A DNA stretch of 17,524 nucleotides from Candidatus Tepidiaquacellales bacterium UBA6667 (GTDB lineage: Bacteria > Bacteroidota > Ignavibacteria > Tepidaquicellales > Tepidaquicellaceae), in the NCBI GenBank assembly GCA_002455255.1, contig DKKL01000042.1, forward strand, positions 451 to 17,974, given 5' to 3'. The notes under the pieces were generated by a model, which was not told the DNA's origin, searched no databases, and worked only from the letters and a program-made list of their open reading frames with translations. Position numbers and translations under genes: made by a program. Of this stretch, positions 1 through 8,059 are shown one piece after another. Every line of letters starts with the position of its first letter. Position 1 is the first letter of the stretch.

Positions 1-73
1 TACAGAGAAGTTAAGCCTTTCATCTCCGATGGTACTGCATGGGCAACTGTGTGGGAGAGTAGGATTCGCCAGG
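1..73 (+). rRNA. rrf: 5S ribosomal RNA, 3' part
   Basis: The first bases carry the conserved 5S core (ACAGAGAAGTTAAGCC), then CTCCGATGGTACTGC and GTGGGAGAGTAGG, which are the usual loop B/C and helix IV/V landmarks. The 5' portion lies outside the window, so the closing helix I cannot be paired here and the 3' end near position 73 is an estimate (plus or minus 3 nt). A strong terminator follows about 9 nt later, as expected for the last gene of an rRNA operon. 16S and 23S are presumed to lie to the left. Confidence 0.93.
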
Positions 74-81
74 TTTTTATT

Positions 82-117
82 AAGCCGTTAAACTCTTAGT
101 TTAACGGCTTTTTTTTT
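82..117 (+). terminator. Rho-independent terminator of the rRNA operon
   Basis: There is a perfect 13-bp stem (82-94 with 98-110, left arm AAGCCGTTAAACT) with a 3-nt loop, followed by a T run through 117. It sits directly after the 5S gene and before the metalloprotease leader. The remaining leader (118-179) is AT-rich, with no Shine-Dalgarno and no promoter I can call. Confidence 0.92.
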
Positions 118-179
118 ATATTAATTTTTAATCTTATATTTTTTACATTACCTTTCTTAAAAAAATTTACTTAATATAA

Positions 180-2474
180 ATGAAATATTCCCTAAAACTT
201 TTCTTTGTATTTTCTTTTGTTTTTACTGCGGTTTTCTTTTATGGAAATAAAGATTATGATAAAAATCTAATCGCTTCTACTCAAAATTCTGTTTGGAATG
301 ATGTTTCCGAACATGATATCATCCTTAAAGGCGAAAGAAGAATTTTTCCGACTGCCTCTAGAGTTGTTAAAACTAATTTTAATGATTTAAAAAATAAACT
401 TAATCAAGCTCCTCTCGAAAGAACTCCTGAAGCTAATTCAAATCCTTTAATTATTGAACTGCCTATGCCAAATGGTACTATGCAAAGATTTTCTGTTACT
501 GAATATTCTGCAATGGAATTTGGTCTTGCAACTAAATTTCCTGATTTCAAAACTTTTAATGCTAAAGGTATAGATGACCCTTATGCAGTTGGAAAACTTG
601 ACTATACTTTGCACGGCTTTCATGCTATGATTTTATCTCCTAATGGTGATTTTTTTATTGACCCTTATTCTACAAATGAAAATGAAAATTATATCTCATA
701 TTATAAAAAAGATTTTACTTCTATAAACGATAAATTTAAATGTGAACTTACAGATGAAGCTTTAAATCATAATAAAATTGATTTCTCTCATTATGAAGGA
801 ATTATAACTTCCGGAACTGAATTAAGAACTTACAGACTCGCAAATGCATGCACTGGAGAGTATGCACAGTTTCACGGTGGAACTGTGCCGTCAGCATTAG
901 CGGCTATCGTTACCGCTGTTAATAGAGTAAATACTGTATATGAAAGAGATTTTGCTGTAAGATTATTGCTTATTGCAAATAATGATCAGATAATTTATAC
1001 AAATGCTGCTACCGATCCATTTACAAATAATAATGGTAGTACGATGCTCGGACAAAATCAAACAACTTGTGATAATGTAATAGGAAATGCAAATTATGAT
1101 GTCGGTCATGTATTCAGCACCGGTGGAGGTGGTGTTGCTTTTTTAAGATCAGTTTGTGTAACCGGCTCTAAAGCAAGAGGGGTTACTGGGTTACCTCAAC
1201 CTATCGGGGATCCGTTCTATATTGATTATGTTGCTCACGAAATGGGTCATCAATTTGGTGGAAATCATACTTTCAATTCAACTACAAGTGGTTGCGGTGG
1301 CGGAAATAGAAATGCAGGCACTGCTTATGAACCCGGAAGCGGCAGTACTATAATGGCTTATGCCGGATTATGTGGCGGTACTAATTTACAAAATTTGAGT
1401 GATGATTATTTTCATACAGGAAGTTTTTCTGAAATGGCGATTTATACACAATTACTTCAAGGAAATAACTGTGCAGTAATATTGCCTGTTGCAAATACTC
1501 CACCAAACCCTACAGTTCCCACAGGTGGTTTTACAATTCCAATAAGTACTCCATTTAAATTAACAGGTTCAGCAACTGATACTGAAAATCCCGGAAGTTT
1601 AACATACTGCTGGGAACAATATGATTTAGGTCCCGCAGGTGCTCCGGGCACTCCATCAGGAAATGCACCTATATTCAGAAGTTTCAAACCGGAAACAACA
1701 CCAACAAGATATTTTCCAAAGTTATCAAATATATTAGCCGGAACATCTCAAATAGGAGAAATTCTCCCAACTTATGCAAGATCATTAAGCTTTAGATTTA
1801 CAGTTAGGGATAACTCAGTATTAGCCGGTGGAGTTCAATTTGGACAAGTGACCTTCAATGTATCAGATCAGGCAGGACCTTTTACAGTTACATCTCCGAA
1901 TACAAATATTACCTGGAATCCTGTAACTGCTTATAATGTAACATGGAATGTTGCCAATACAAATGCATCTCCGGTAAGCTGTGCAAATGTCAATATAAAA
2001 ATGTCATCTGATGGAGGGCTAACATGGCCCACAACTTTAGTATCAAATACTCCAAACGACGGTTCACAGTTAGTTAATTTCCCAATAATTGTTTCAAACA
2101 CTGTAAGAGTAATGGTAGAAGCGGCTGATAACATTTTCTTTGATGTTTCAAATGTAAATTTCTCTTTATCTAATCTTGTAGGTCTTACAAATAATTCAAC
2201 TGAAATTGCAGAAAGATTTTATCTAAATCAAAATTACCCAAATCCGTTTAACCCGACAACAAAAATTAAATTCGGAATTAAAGAATCAGGATTTGTAAGT
2301 TTAAAAATTTATGATGTAAGCGGAAAACTTGTAAGTTCATTAATAAATCAAAATATGAATACTGGTGTATATACAATTGATTTTGACGGTAGTCAGCTTT
2401 CAAGTGGAGTTTATTATTATGAATTAAAGACATCAAATTTTATTCAAACCAATAAAATGTTGCTGATAAAATAA
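180..2474 (+). CDS. Secreted reprolysin-like zinc metalloprotease with T9SS sorting domain
   Basis: A 764-residue exported protease. Residues 1 to about 22 form a hydrophobic signal peptide and about 25-205 look like a propeptide. The catalytic domain (about 210-435) has the extended zinc motif HEMGHQFGGNH (H353, E354, H357, H363) and a downstream Met-turn, IMAYAG, around M392, which is the metzincin (M12B/reprolysin-like) signature. Next come a proline-rich Ig-like segment (about 440-560) and a further beta-sandwich (about 575-670). Residues 685-764 are a type A T9SS C-terminal domain opened by NYPNPFNPTT. The protein is therefore predicted to cross the outer membrane by the Por/T9SS machinery and to degrade external protein. 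The substrate is unknown. It is the first gene of a run with the phosphoesterase (12-nt gap) and the choice-of-anchor-J-like gene. The ATG at 180 is the start that leaves the signal peptide intact; no Shine-Dalgarno is visible. Confidence 0.93.
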   Translation: MKYSLKLFFVFSFVFTAVFFYGNKDYDKNLIASTQNSVWNDVSEHDIILKGERRIFPTASRVVKTNFNDLKNKLNQAPLERTPEANSNPLIIELPMPNGTMQRFSVTEYSAMEFGLATKFPDFKTFNAKGIDDPYAVGKLDYTLHGFHAMILSPNGDFFIDPYSTNENENYISYYKKDFTSINDKFKCELTDEALNHNKIDFSHYEGIITSGTELRTYRLANACTGEYAQFHGGTVPSALAAIVTAVNRVNTVYERDFAVRLLLIANNDQIIYTNAATDPFTNNNGSTMLGQNQTTCDNVIGNANYDVGHVFSTGGGGVAFLRSVCVTGSKARGVTGLPQPIGDPFYIDYVAHEMGHQFGGNHTFNSTTSGCGGGNRNAGTAYEPGSGSTIMAYAGLCGGTNLQNLSDDYFHTGSFSEMAIYTQLLQGNNCAVILPVANTPPNPTVPTGGFTIPISTPFKLTGSATDTENPGSLTYCWEQYDLGPAGAPGTPSGNAPIFRSFKPETTPTRYFPKLSNILAGTSQIGEILPTYARSLSFRFTVRDNSVLAGGVQFGQVTFNVSDQAGPFTVTSPNTNITWNPVTAYNVTWNVANTNASPVSCANVNIKMSSDGGLTWPTTLVSNTPNDGSQLVNFPIIVSNTVRVMVEAADNIFFDVSNVNFSLSNLVGLTNNSTEIAERFYLNQNYPNPFNPTTKIKFGIKESGFVSLKIYDVSGKLVSSLINQNMNTGVYTIDFDGSQLSSGVYYYELKTSNFIQTNKMLLIK

Positions 2475-2486
2475 ATATCTCGAATC

Positions 2487-4118
2487 ATGGCAATGAAAAG
2501 AAGAGATTTTGTTAAATTACTCGGGTCTTCTGTTGCGTTTGGGGCACTTGGAGCTTCCTTTCCGTCTTTATTAAAAAAAGACGAAGTCTTAAATAATATT
2601 GATAAATATCAACATATTGTCGTATTGATGCTTGAGAACAGATCATTCGACAATATGCTCGGATATTTATATCAACCCGGAGAATTACCTCCGGGGCAAT
2701 ATTTTAATGGAGTGGCAGGAAAAAACCTAAAAAATCCTGTCAATATTCCTGATACAACTTATAATGTTGATAGTGTCGGTGTATATCCCGGAACTGTTAT
2801 GACTGATCCCGACCCTGACCCTGGCGAAGAATACCCTCATATTAATACACAGTTATTCAATACCATTATACCTGATACAAATAAATTTCTCCATGTTAAA
2901 GATATGTTCCCTCCGTATAACGAACCATTTCCATTGCCAAATCCTGCAACTATGAATGGATTCGTCAACGATTATATTTATTACTTTAAACTTTTTCAGG
3001 GAAGATATCCGACTGTTGATGAATTTAAAATAGTGATGGCTTGTTTTCCGCCTACAGCAGTTCCCGTAATCAGCACTCTTGCAAAAAGTTTTGCTGTTTG
3101 TGATAACTGGATGTGTTCAGTCCCAAGTCAGACATTTTGTAACAGGTCTTTTTTTAATGCGGCTTCTTCGTGGGGATATGTAAATAATTCTCCTTCAGGG
3201 AGATGGGCATTAAATTTAGCTCCGACAATTTACAATAGATTGCAGGATGCCAACATTCCTTGGAAAGTTTACTTTGATGTACTGGATATTATACCGGCAA
3301 CTTTATTGCTGCACTTTTTCAAACTCCGAGATTATATTGATAAATTTCAGTATATGAGTAAATTTTATGACGATGTGAAAAATGGAAATCTTCCGGCTTT
3401 TTGTTTCGTAGAACCGAGAATGCACTGGTTTCATAATGATGAACATCCTCCTGATGAAGGACCAAGGCAAAATACTAATTTTCCCGGACCTTCTAATGTA
3501 TTGGCAGGTGAGCAATTAATTCATAATATTTATACAGCAATAAAAGAATCTAATTCTCCAAACGGCAGTAATTACCAGAATACTTTGCTTATAATTACTT
3601 ATGATGAACATGGGGGATGTTATGACCATGTACCACCGAGAACAACCGTTCCACCATACGTTACACCTCCTTATTTTCATAAAAATGAAAATGATTTCGA
3701 TTTTAGAAGAACCGGTATCAGAGTTCCGACTGTATTAGTCTCTTCTTACATTGCACAAAATACAATAGTTCATACTGAATTTGAACATACATCGGTTTAT
3801 AAAACTTTATCTGAGAAATATGGATTACCACATTTAACGGACAGAGATTTATTTAATCCATACACGATTAATTCAGTATTTAATTTAAATACTCCTCGTT
3901 CCAGAGATTCATGGCCCGTAACAAAACCAAGACTTTTAAATGCTGAAGGTGATAAAGATTTTTATAACACAAGACATTTACACGGATTAAAACTTGATAT
4001 GATATTGTTAGGAAAGCACCTTGCAGGATTAAAAGGTGCTGACCCTGTAACTATTCTCGATGGGATTGAAATGTTAATGGATGTTAAAGAAAGACTTGGT
4101 ATAAAATTTTCGAAATAA
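2487..4118 (+). CDS. Tat-exported phospholipase C / acid phosphatase-family phosphoesterase
   Basis: A 543-residue member of the phosphoesterase family PF04185 (bacterial phospholipase C, AcpA-type acid phosphatase). The N-terminus has a twin-arginine signal, KRRDFVK, followed by a hydrophobic stretch to about residue 28, so export should be folded via Tat. Family motifs are MLENRSFDNMLG (E50, N51, D55), PRMHWFHNDEHPP (310-322) and TYDEHGGCYDHVPPR (371-385, D373/E374/H375 and D380/H381), which supply metal ligands and active-site residues in relatives. Family members cleave phosphodiester or phosphomonoester bonds in phospholipids or other substrates; which one is used here cannot be read from sequence. 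There is no T9SS tail, unlike both neighbours, so it should stay in the periplasm unless another route carries it out. The start could also be the ATG at 2493, two codons in; both keep the Tat motif. It lies 12 nt after the protease and 5 nt before the next gene. Confidence 0.92.
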   Translation: MAMKRRDFVKLLGSSVAFGALGASFPSLLKKDEVLNNIDKYQHIVVLMLENRSFDNMLGYLYQPGELPPGQYFNGVAGKNLKNPVNIPDTTYNVDSVGVYPGTVMTDPDPDPGEEYPHINTQLFNTIIPDTNKFLHVKDMFPPYNEPFPLPNPATMNGFVNDYIYYFKLFQGRYPTVDEFKIVMACFPPTAVPVISTLAKSFAVCDNWMCSVPSQTFCNRSFFNAASSWGYVNNSPSGRWALNLAPTIYNRLQDANIPWKVYFDVLDIIPATLLLHFFKLRDYIDKFQYMSKFYDDVKNGNLPAFCFVEPRMHWFHNDEHPPDEGPRQNTNFPGPSNVLAGEQLIHNIYTAIKESNSPNGSNYQNTLLIITYDEHGGCYDHVPPRTTVPPYVTPPYFHKNENDFDFRRTGIRVPTVLVSSYIAQNTIVHTEFEHTSVYKTLSEKYGLPHLTDRDLFNPYTINSVFNLNTPRSRDSWPVTKPRLLNAEGDKDFYNTRHLHGLKLDMILLGKHLAGLKGADPVTILDGIEMLMDVKERLGIKFSK

Positions 4119-4123
4119 TAATT

Positions 4124-5005
4124 ATGAAAAAGTTTTATTTAATTTTAATTACGCTGTTTTTATTTTTTGGGTTTATAAATATTTCAGTGGCTCAACGGGT
4201 AAAATTTTTTGAATCTTTTGATTCGGTAAATGTAGAATCAAAAGGATGGAAATTTATTAACAATGACAAAGGCATCCAGGAATTTCCTTTGTTCTATCAA
4301 AACCTTGTAGTAACAGATCTTGGTGAAATTTTACCTCTTGACGGAAATTATATGTTGAAATATAATTCGCTAAATGCGAATGAGTCAGGGATTATTGATG
4401 AATGGATAATTTTACCTAAGATGACAAATGTTGAGAAATATGATACTCTGTCATTTTATTGTGGTGCCGTTGACAGAAATTATAAAGACTCACTAAGAGT
4501 TTTAATTTCGGTTTCTAATGAGGATTTATCAAGTTTTGTTGAAATTGATAAATTTAAAATTGATGGTCCGGTTGGTAATTGGAATAAAAAATCATATTCA
4601 CTTTCTGAATATGCCGGAAAACAAATTTATATTGCTTTAAATTATTATATTTTCAACGGAGGAGCGTTCGGACCTTCTTCTGATTTTATTTGGATTGACA
4701 GATTTTCTATTACAAATCCTTATGGAGAAGGTATTCCGGTAAAAGATTTTAGTTTATCGCAGAATTTTCCAAATCCATTTAACCCGAGAACTGATATAAC
4801 TTTTTCAATTCCAAATAATACAAAAGTAACATTAAAAGTTTATGATATTTCAGGAAAGGAAGTTATGACTTTAGTAAACGGAGAGTATTCACCGGGAAAA
4901 TATTTAGTAACATTTAATGGCACAAACTTAGCGAGTGGAGTTTACTTATATGAAATAATTGCCGGAAATTTTAAGCAGACAAATAAGATGCTTTTAGTGA
5001 AATAA
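4124..5005 (+). CDS. Choice-of-anchor-J-like secreted protein with T9SS sorting domain
   Basis: A 293-residue exported protein. Residues 1 to about 23 are a signal peptide, with likely cleavage near SVA|Q. About residues 27-200 form one beta-rich jellyroll-like domain: FFESFDS at the start, then GWKFIN, DEWIILPKM, DTLSFYCGA and DFIWIDRFSI. This pattern resembles the choice-of-anchor J / cleaved-adhesin family, which binds surfaces or carbohydrates and is often found in T9SS cargo. Residues 214-293 are a type A T9SS C-terminal domain starting NFPNPFNP. No catalytic motif is seen, so a binding or adhesin role is an inference. It begins 5 nt after the phosphoesterase stop and is probably translated from the same message. 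A bidirectional terminator follows 30 nt after its stop. Confidence 0.82.
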   Translation: MKKFYLILITLFLFFGFINISVAQRVKFFESFDSVNVESKGWKFINNDKGIQEFPLFYQNLVVTDLGEILPLDGNYMLKYNSLNANESGIIDEWIILPKMTNVEKYDTLSFYCGAVDRNYKDSLRVLISVSNEDLSSFVEIDKFKIDGPVGNWNKKSYSLSEYAGKQIYIALNYYIFNGGAFGPSSDFIWIDRFSITNPYGEGIPVKDFSLSQNFPNPFNPRTDITFSIPNNTKVTLKVYDISGKEVMTLVNGEYSPGKYLVTFNGTNLASGVYLYEIIAGNFKQTNKMLLVK

Positions 5006-5035
5006 ATTTAAATTTCAGATATTGGAGTGTATATA

Positions 5036-5061
5036 AAAAAAGGGGCTGTTGCCCCTTTTTT
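5036..5061. terminator. Bidirectional terminator between convergent genes
   Basis: A run of As (5035-5041) leads into GGGGC (5042-5046), a TGTT loop, GCCCC (5051-5055) and a run of Ts (5056-5061). A/T pairing extends the stem to 11 bp. Because it has A-run and T-run on opposite sides, it can end transcription of the secreted-protein run from the left and of the convergent Kelch/LamG gene (stop at 5085) from the right. Confidence 0.9.
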
Positions 5062-5084
5062 ATTTTAAGAAAAATATGTTGTAA

Positions 5085-7064
5085 TTACTTGAGCAATATC
5101 ATTTTCTTTGTATCAACGAAATTCTCACTTTCCAATTTATAGAAATATGTACCGCTTGCAAATCTGCTTGCATCAAAGTCCACAATATAATTTCCTGCTG
5201 TCTGAGATTGATTTACAAGTTGTGCTACAAGTTTTCCAGATATATCATAAATTTTCAGTTTTACAAATCCGTTTTTCGGAAGTGCATAACTGATTCTTGT
5301 AACCGGATTAAATGGATTAGGATAATTTTGCTTTAATTCATATCCGTCAGGTAAAACAGAAGCAGTATTTTCATTATTAGTAACTATACAACCTAATGAA
5401 TCTGTTAAGCAGAATAATTTAGTTGTTGTAACTGTGGAAGGAAAGAATCCACCGGGAATCCAGATTTTAACTTTGTTATTAACTATACTGGAAGATACAA
5501 CACCCCAATAGTTTGAAGAGGTATTAGCACCTCTGCCTGTTAATACTTGAGGTAACCAAAGTGAATCATCTACACTCCAAATGAAAATAGAATCAAGTTG
5601 ATTTGGTGCCGGGGAATTTTCACCCGGAATAACATAAAATCTGCCATTCACAGCAGTACCACCAGGTCTTGAGTTTCCGGTTCCTCTCGTAGGAACACTT
5701 GGACCTTGAGCCCACGTTATTGTCTCAGCTGTTGGTCCTATAGTACCAATCCAAAAATCTTTTCTGAAGGCACCTGAAAAACCTGCACCGACAAATATTT
5801 TATTTCCACTAAGTCCACCTGCAAAACTTCTTCTTCCAAAAGTTGCGGGAATAGAATCATTTGCTCGTGACCAGGTATTTGTACCGGGTCTGTAAATTTG
5901 AATTCCTCTGTAATACTGAGTCCATCCACCCATAATTGCATAAATAACACTATCTCCCCAACATTCCGCTACGACACCTGTAACCGGAGTAGGGATATTT
6001 GCAACTGTTGTCCAACCTGCAGCGGGATCATATTTATAAATATCTGCATTGGCAACACCTGTGAGAGTTATCGCACCACCACCAATGTAATATAAACTGT
6101 TACCACATTTTACTAAATCACCACCAACTTTTGGACCCGGCATATCTCTTCCTGCACTCCAAACTCCTGAGTTAATAGCATACCTTGTTACAGTAACACT
6201 TGCCGGAGGATTAGTTATAGCACCGGTTGTAACAGATCCACCTGCGATATAAAGAGTATCACCTAAAGTAGCTGATGCATGACCACCTAAAGCACCACCG
6301 GGATATTGAGGTATTAAACCATAGTCACATACTTGAGTTGGATTTGTAACACCACCACCAACTGGTAATTCAACATTCCATGTAGATGCTATTTCTGATG
6401 ATCCTAATGCTCTGCTATAAAACCTAAATTCATCAATCAATGCTCCATTTGGAATACTTGATGCAGTTCCATATCCACCAACTTTAAATGGAATTGCAGC
6501 ATTTAGATTTAAAGCAGGCTGTGGAGTTGAAGATTGAAACACACCGTTTACATAAGTCTTGATATCAGGAACTGTAGCGTCGTAAACAAAATGAATAACA
6601 TTTGGTCCAGGTAAAACACCTGTAACGTTTACATTTGCAAATGGTGCACTTGCTCTAAGTGTTATATTACCTGCTCCGGCTGCTCCGTTTGTGAAACATC
6701 TGAAACTTGTTGTAATATCATTTCCAAATAAATAAACAGTTGTAGTTGGCATATTGTTAAGCCATAAAGAAATAGTCCAACTTGAAGCTCCGAGATTCAT
6801 ATTCCAACCTGTGTTTAGGTATGTAGTGGAACCTGTTCCACCGGCACCAATCAATGCATTCCCAAACTGTCCACCCGGACCCATAGTCATTGCACCAACT
6901 ATACTGGCTTCCGGAGTCCCTTGACCGGGAAATGCAAGATTTGGTGTAGATGTTGTCCCTGTGTTAAATTTATAATACAGAATTTCCGGAACTGCTTGGG
7001 AAAATATTGATAAAGGCAATAAAAAAGTAAGAAGTGAAAATACAATAAGTTTATAACATTTCAT
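5085..7064 (-). CDS. LamG and Kelch-repeat secreted protein with T9SS sorting domain
   Basis: A 659-residue exported protein from the start chosen here. The frame is open further upstream to an ATG ending at 7121, but the ATG at 7064-7062 has a clear Shine-Dalgarno (GGAGG about 5 nt upstream) and directly begins a signal peptide (MKCYKLIVFS... to about residue 23, cleavage near FSQ|A), so the longer form is unlikely. About residues 27-235 form a LamG/concanavalin-like jellyroll (YYKFNTG, SWTISLWLNN, KTYVNGVFQ, LIDEFRFYSRAL). About 255-545 hold Kelch-type repeats (DTLYIAGGS, NSLYYIGGGA, NKIFVGAGF, GRFYVIPGE), predicting a beta-propeller. Residues 580-659 are a T9SS type A domain opened by NYPNPFNPVT. 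It is likely a surface or released binding protein; I see no catalytic residues. It is convergent with the secreted-hydrolase run and divergent from the tRNA. Confidence 0.88.
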   Translation of the reverse strand: MKCYKLIVFSLLTFLLPLSIFSQAVPEILYYKFNTGTTSTPNLAFPGQGTPEASIVGAMTMGPGGQFGNALIGAGGTGSTTYLNTGWNMNLGASSWTISLWLNNMPTTTVYLFGNDITTSFRCFTNGAAGAGNITLRASAPFANVNVTGVLPGPNVIHFVYDATVPDIKTYVNGVFQSSTPQPALNLNAAIPFKVGGYGTASSIPNGALIDEFRFYSRALGSSEIASTWNVELPVGGGVTNPTQVCDYGLIPQYPGGALGGHASATLGDTLYIAGGSVTTGAITNPPASVTVTRYAINSGVWSAGRDMPGPKVGGDLVKCGNSLYYIGGGAITLTGVANADIYKYDPAAGWTTVANIPTPVTGVVAECWGDSVIYAIMGGWTQYYRGIQIYRPGTNTWSRANDSIPATFGRRSFAGGLSGNKIFVGAGFSGAFRKDFWIGTIGPTAETITWAQGPSVPTRGTGNSRPGGTAVNGRFYVIPGENSPAPNQLDSIFIWSVDDSLWLPQVLTGRGANTSSNYWGVVSSSIVNNKVKIWIPGGFFPSTVTTTKLFCLTDSLGCIVTNNENTASVLPDGYELKQNYPNPFNPVTRISYALPKNGFVKLKIYDISGKLVAQLVNQSQTAGNYIVDFDASRFASGTYFYKLESENFVDTKKMILLK

Positions 7065-7143
7065 TTTTCCTCCAATGAAATTTAATTTATATAAACTATA
7101 AATTTTTTTTAAAAAAAACAATGTTAGTATTGATTTCTTTACT

Positions 7144-7179
7144 CACTGAAATTCAGCTGAATATTGATTAATTTCAGTG
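7144..7179. repeat. 10-bp perfect inverted repeat with nested palindrome, just before tRNA-Arg
   Basis: CACTGAAATT (7144-7153) is repeated inverted as AATTTCAGTG (7170-7179) with a 16-nt spacer. Overlapping the left arm is a separate 12-bp perfect palindrome, ATTCAGCTGAAT (7151-7162). The right arm ends 3 nt before the tRNA. It lies in the 118-nt divergent space between the Kelch/LamG gene and the tRNA, so it could be an operator, a promoter-overlapping site or a hairpin in the pre-tRNA leader. There is no T run, so it is not a typical terminator. Confidence 0.6.
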
Positions 7180-7182
7180 TTA

Positions 7183-7256
7183 GCCCTCGTAGCTCAGGTG
7201 GATAGAGCAGCAGTTTCCTAAACTGCGTGTCGGATGTTCGAGTCATCCCGAGGGCA
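7183..7256 (+). tRNA. tRNA-Arg (anticodon CCT)
   Basis: A complete 74-nt cloverleaf. The acceptor stem is GCCCTCG with CGAGGGC, the D arm is GCTC/GAGC, and the anticodon stem GCAGT/ACTGC encloses the loop TTCCTAA, giving anticodon CCT at 7217-7219. A 5-nt variable region is followed by the T arm GGATG-TTCGAGT-CATCC and discriminator A. The 3' CCA is not encoded. It should read AGG arginine codons, which are scarcer than AGA in the neighbouring genes. It appears to be the first unit of a transcript that continues into the SDR gene starting 9 nt later. Confidence 0.97.
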
Positions 7257-7265
7257 CAATAAATT

Positions 7266-7985
7266 ATGAAAAAAACAGCATTAGTTACCGGCGGAGTAAG
7301 AAGACTCGGAAGAGATATAGCAATTGAACTTGATAAACTTGGTTATGATGTTATCGTTACGTATAACAAATCAAAAATACCTGATGTTAAAAAAGTAAAT
7401 TATGCAGTTGCATTAAAAATTGATGTAACAAATACTTCTGAGATAAAAAATTTATTTTCTTTTATAAATAAAAGATATAAGAGATTAGACGTTGTAATCA
7501 ATAATGCCGGAATTTTCAGGAATATAGATTTTTTTAAAATTTCAGAAAAAGATTTTGACGAATTTATAAATACAAATTTAAAAAGTCAGTTTTTCATTTC
7601 TCAATACGCATCAAAGTTAATGCTGAAAAATAAAACTTCAGATATTAATGTTCCGCAAATCATAAATATTGCTTCTTTAGGTGCTCTTCAAAACTGGACA
7701 GGTTATATCCCATATTCTATTTCAAAATCGGGAGTAATAAAATTAACTCAACAGTTAGCAAAAAGATTAGCACCTGATATATTAGTAAATTCAATTTCTC
7801 CCGGAACCATTATTATTGAAAATGATGAAAATGATACTGTAAATTTTAATGAAATGAAAAAATATCCAATGAAAAAATTTGGAGATGCTAAAGATATCAC
7901 TTCTTTGATAAAATTTCTTGTAACAGAAAATAAATTTATTACAGGTCACAATTTTATTGTGGACGGTGGAAAACTTTTGAATTAA
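7266..7985 (+). CDS. Short-chain dehydrogenase/reductase (SDR), pteridine-reductase-like
   Basis: A 239-residue classical SDR oxidoreductase with a Rossmann fold. It shows the cofactor loop TGGVRRLGR (8-16), the structural NNAG (79-82), the active-site Asn in NTN (N104) and the catalytic Ser137, Tyr150 and Lys154 (YSISK). Then SPGT (178-181) and the C-terminal ITGHNFIVDGG pattern are typical of the family. The R-R-L-G in the glycine loop resembles the basic loop of NADPH-using pteridine reductase/FolM-type members, so NADPH use and a pterin or small-carbonyl substrate are possible but not proven. The gene starts only 9 nt after the tRNA, with no Shine-Dalgarno. Gene 8060-8902 follows after a 74-nt gap that holds no feature I can support. 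Confidence 0.9.
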   Translation: MKKTALVTGGVRRLGRDIAIELDKLGYDVIVTYNKSKIPDVKKVNYAVALKIDVTNTSEIKNLFSFINKRYKRLDVVINNAGIFRNIDFFKISEKDFDEFINTNLKSQFFISQYASKLMLKNKTSDINVPQIINIASLGALQNWTGYIPYSISKSGVIKLTQQLAKRLAPDILVNSISPGTIIIENDENDTVNFNEMKKYPMKKFGDAKDITSLIKFLVTENKFITGHNFIVDGGKLLN

Positions 7986-8059
7986 ACTGATAAACTGCTT
8001 ATATGTATTGAATTAATTTATAAGTAAATATAACTTTAAGTCTAAAATAAACAGAAATA

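Noticed and set aside
1457..2134. Two minus-strand open frames inside the metalloprotease gene (1457-1687, 1931-2134)
   Set aside because: They lie wholly within a clearly coding gene on the other strand, have no family motif and no ribosome site, so they are by-products of its codon use.
7103..7118. T8A8 tract upstream of the Kelch/LamG gene
   Set aside because: It is a self-complementary homopolymer, but with no GC stem it is not a terminator; such tracts are common in AT-rich promoters and no specific role can be supported.
7065..7121. Longer start (ATG ending at 7121) for the Kelch/LamG protein
   Set aside because: The extra 19 residues precede the signal peptide and the internal ATG has the best Shine-Dalgarno in the window (GGAGG), so the shorter form is chosen.
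7183..7256. tRNA gene as an integration (att) site
   Set aside because: I see no repeat of the tRNA 3' end elsewhere in the window and no integrase or phage-like gene nearby.
7998..8024. Short inverted repeat CTTATA...TATAAG after the SDR gene
   Set aside because: Only 6 bp, mostly A/T, with a long loop and no T run; it is too weak for a terminator.
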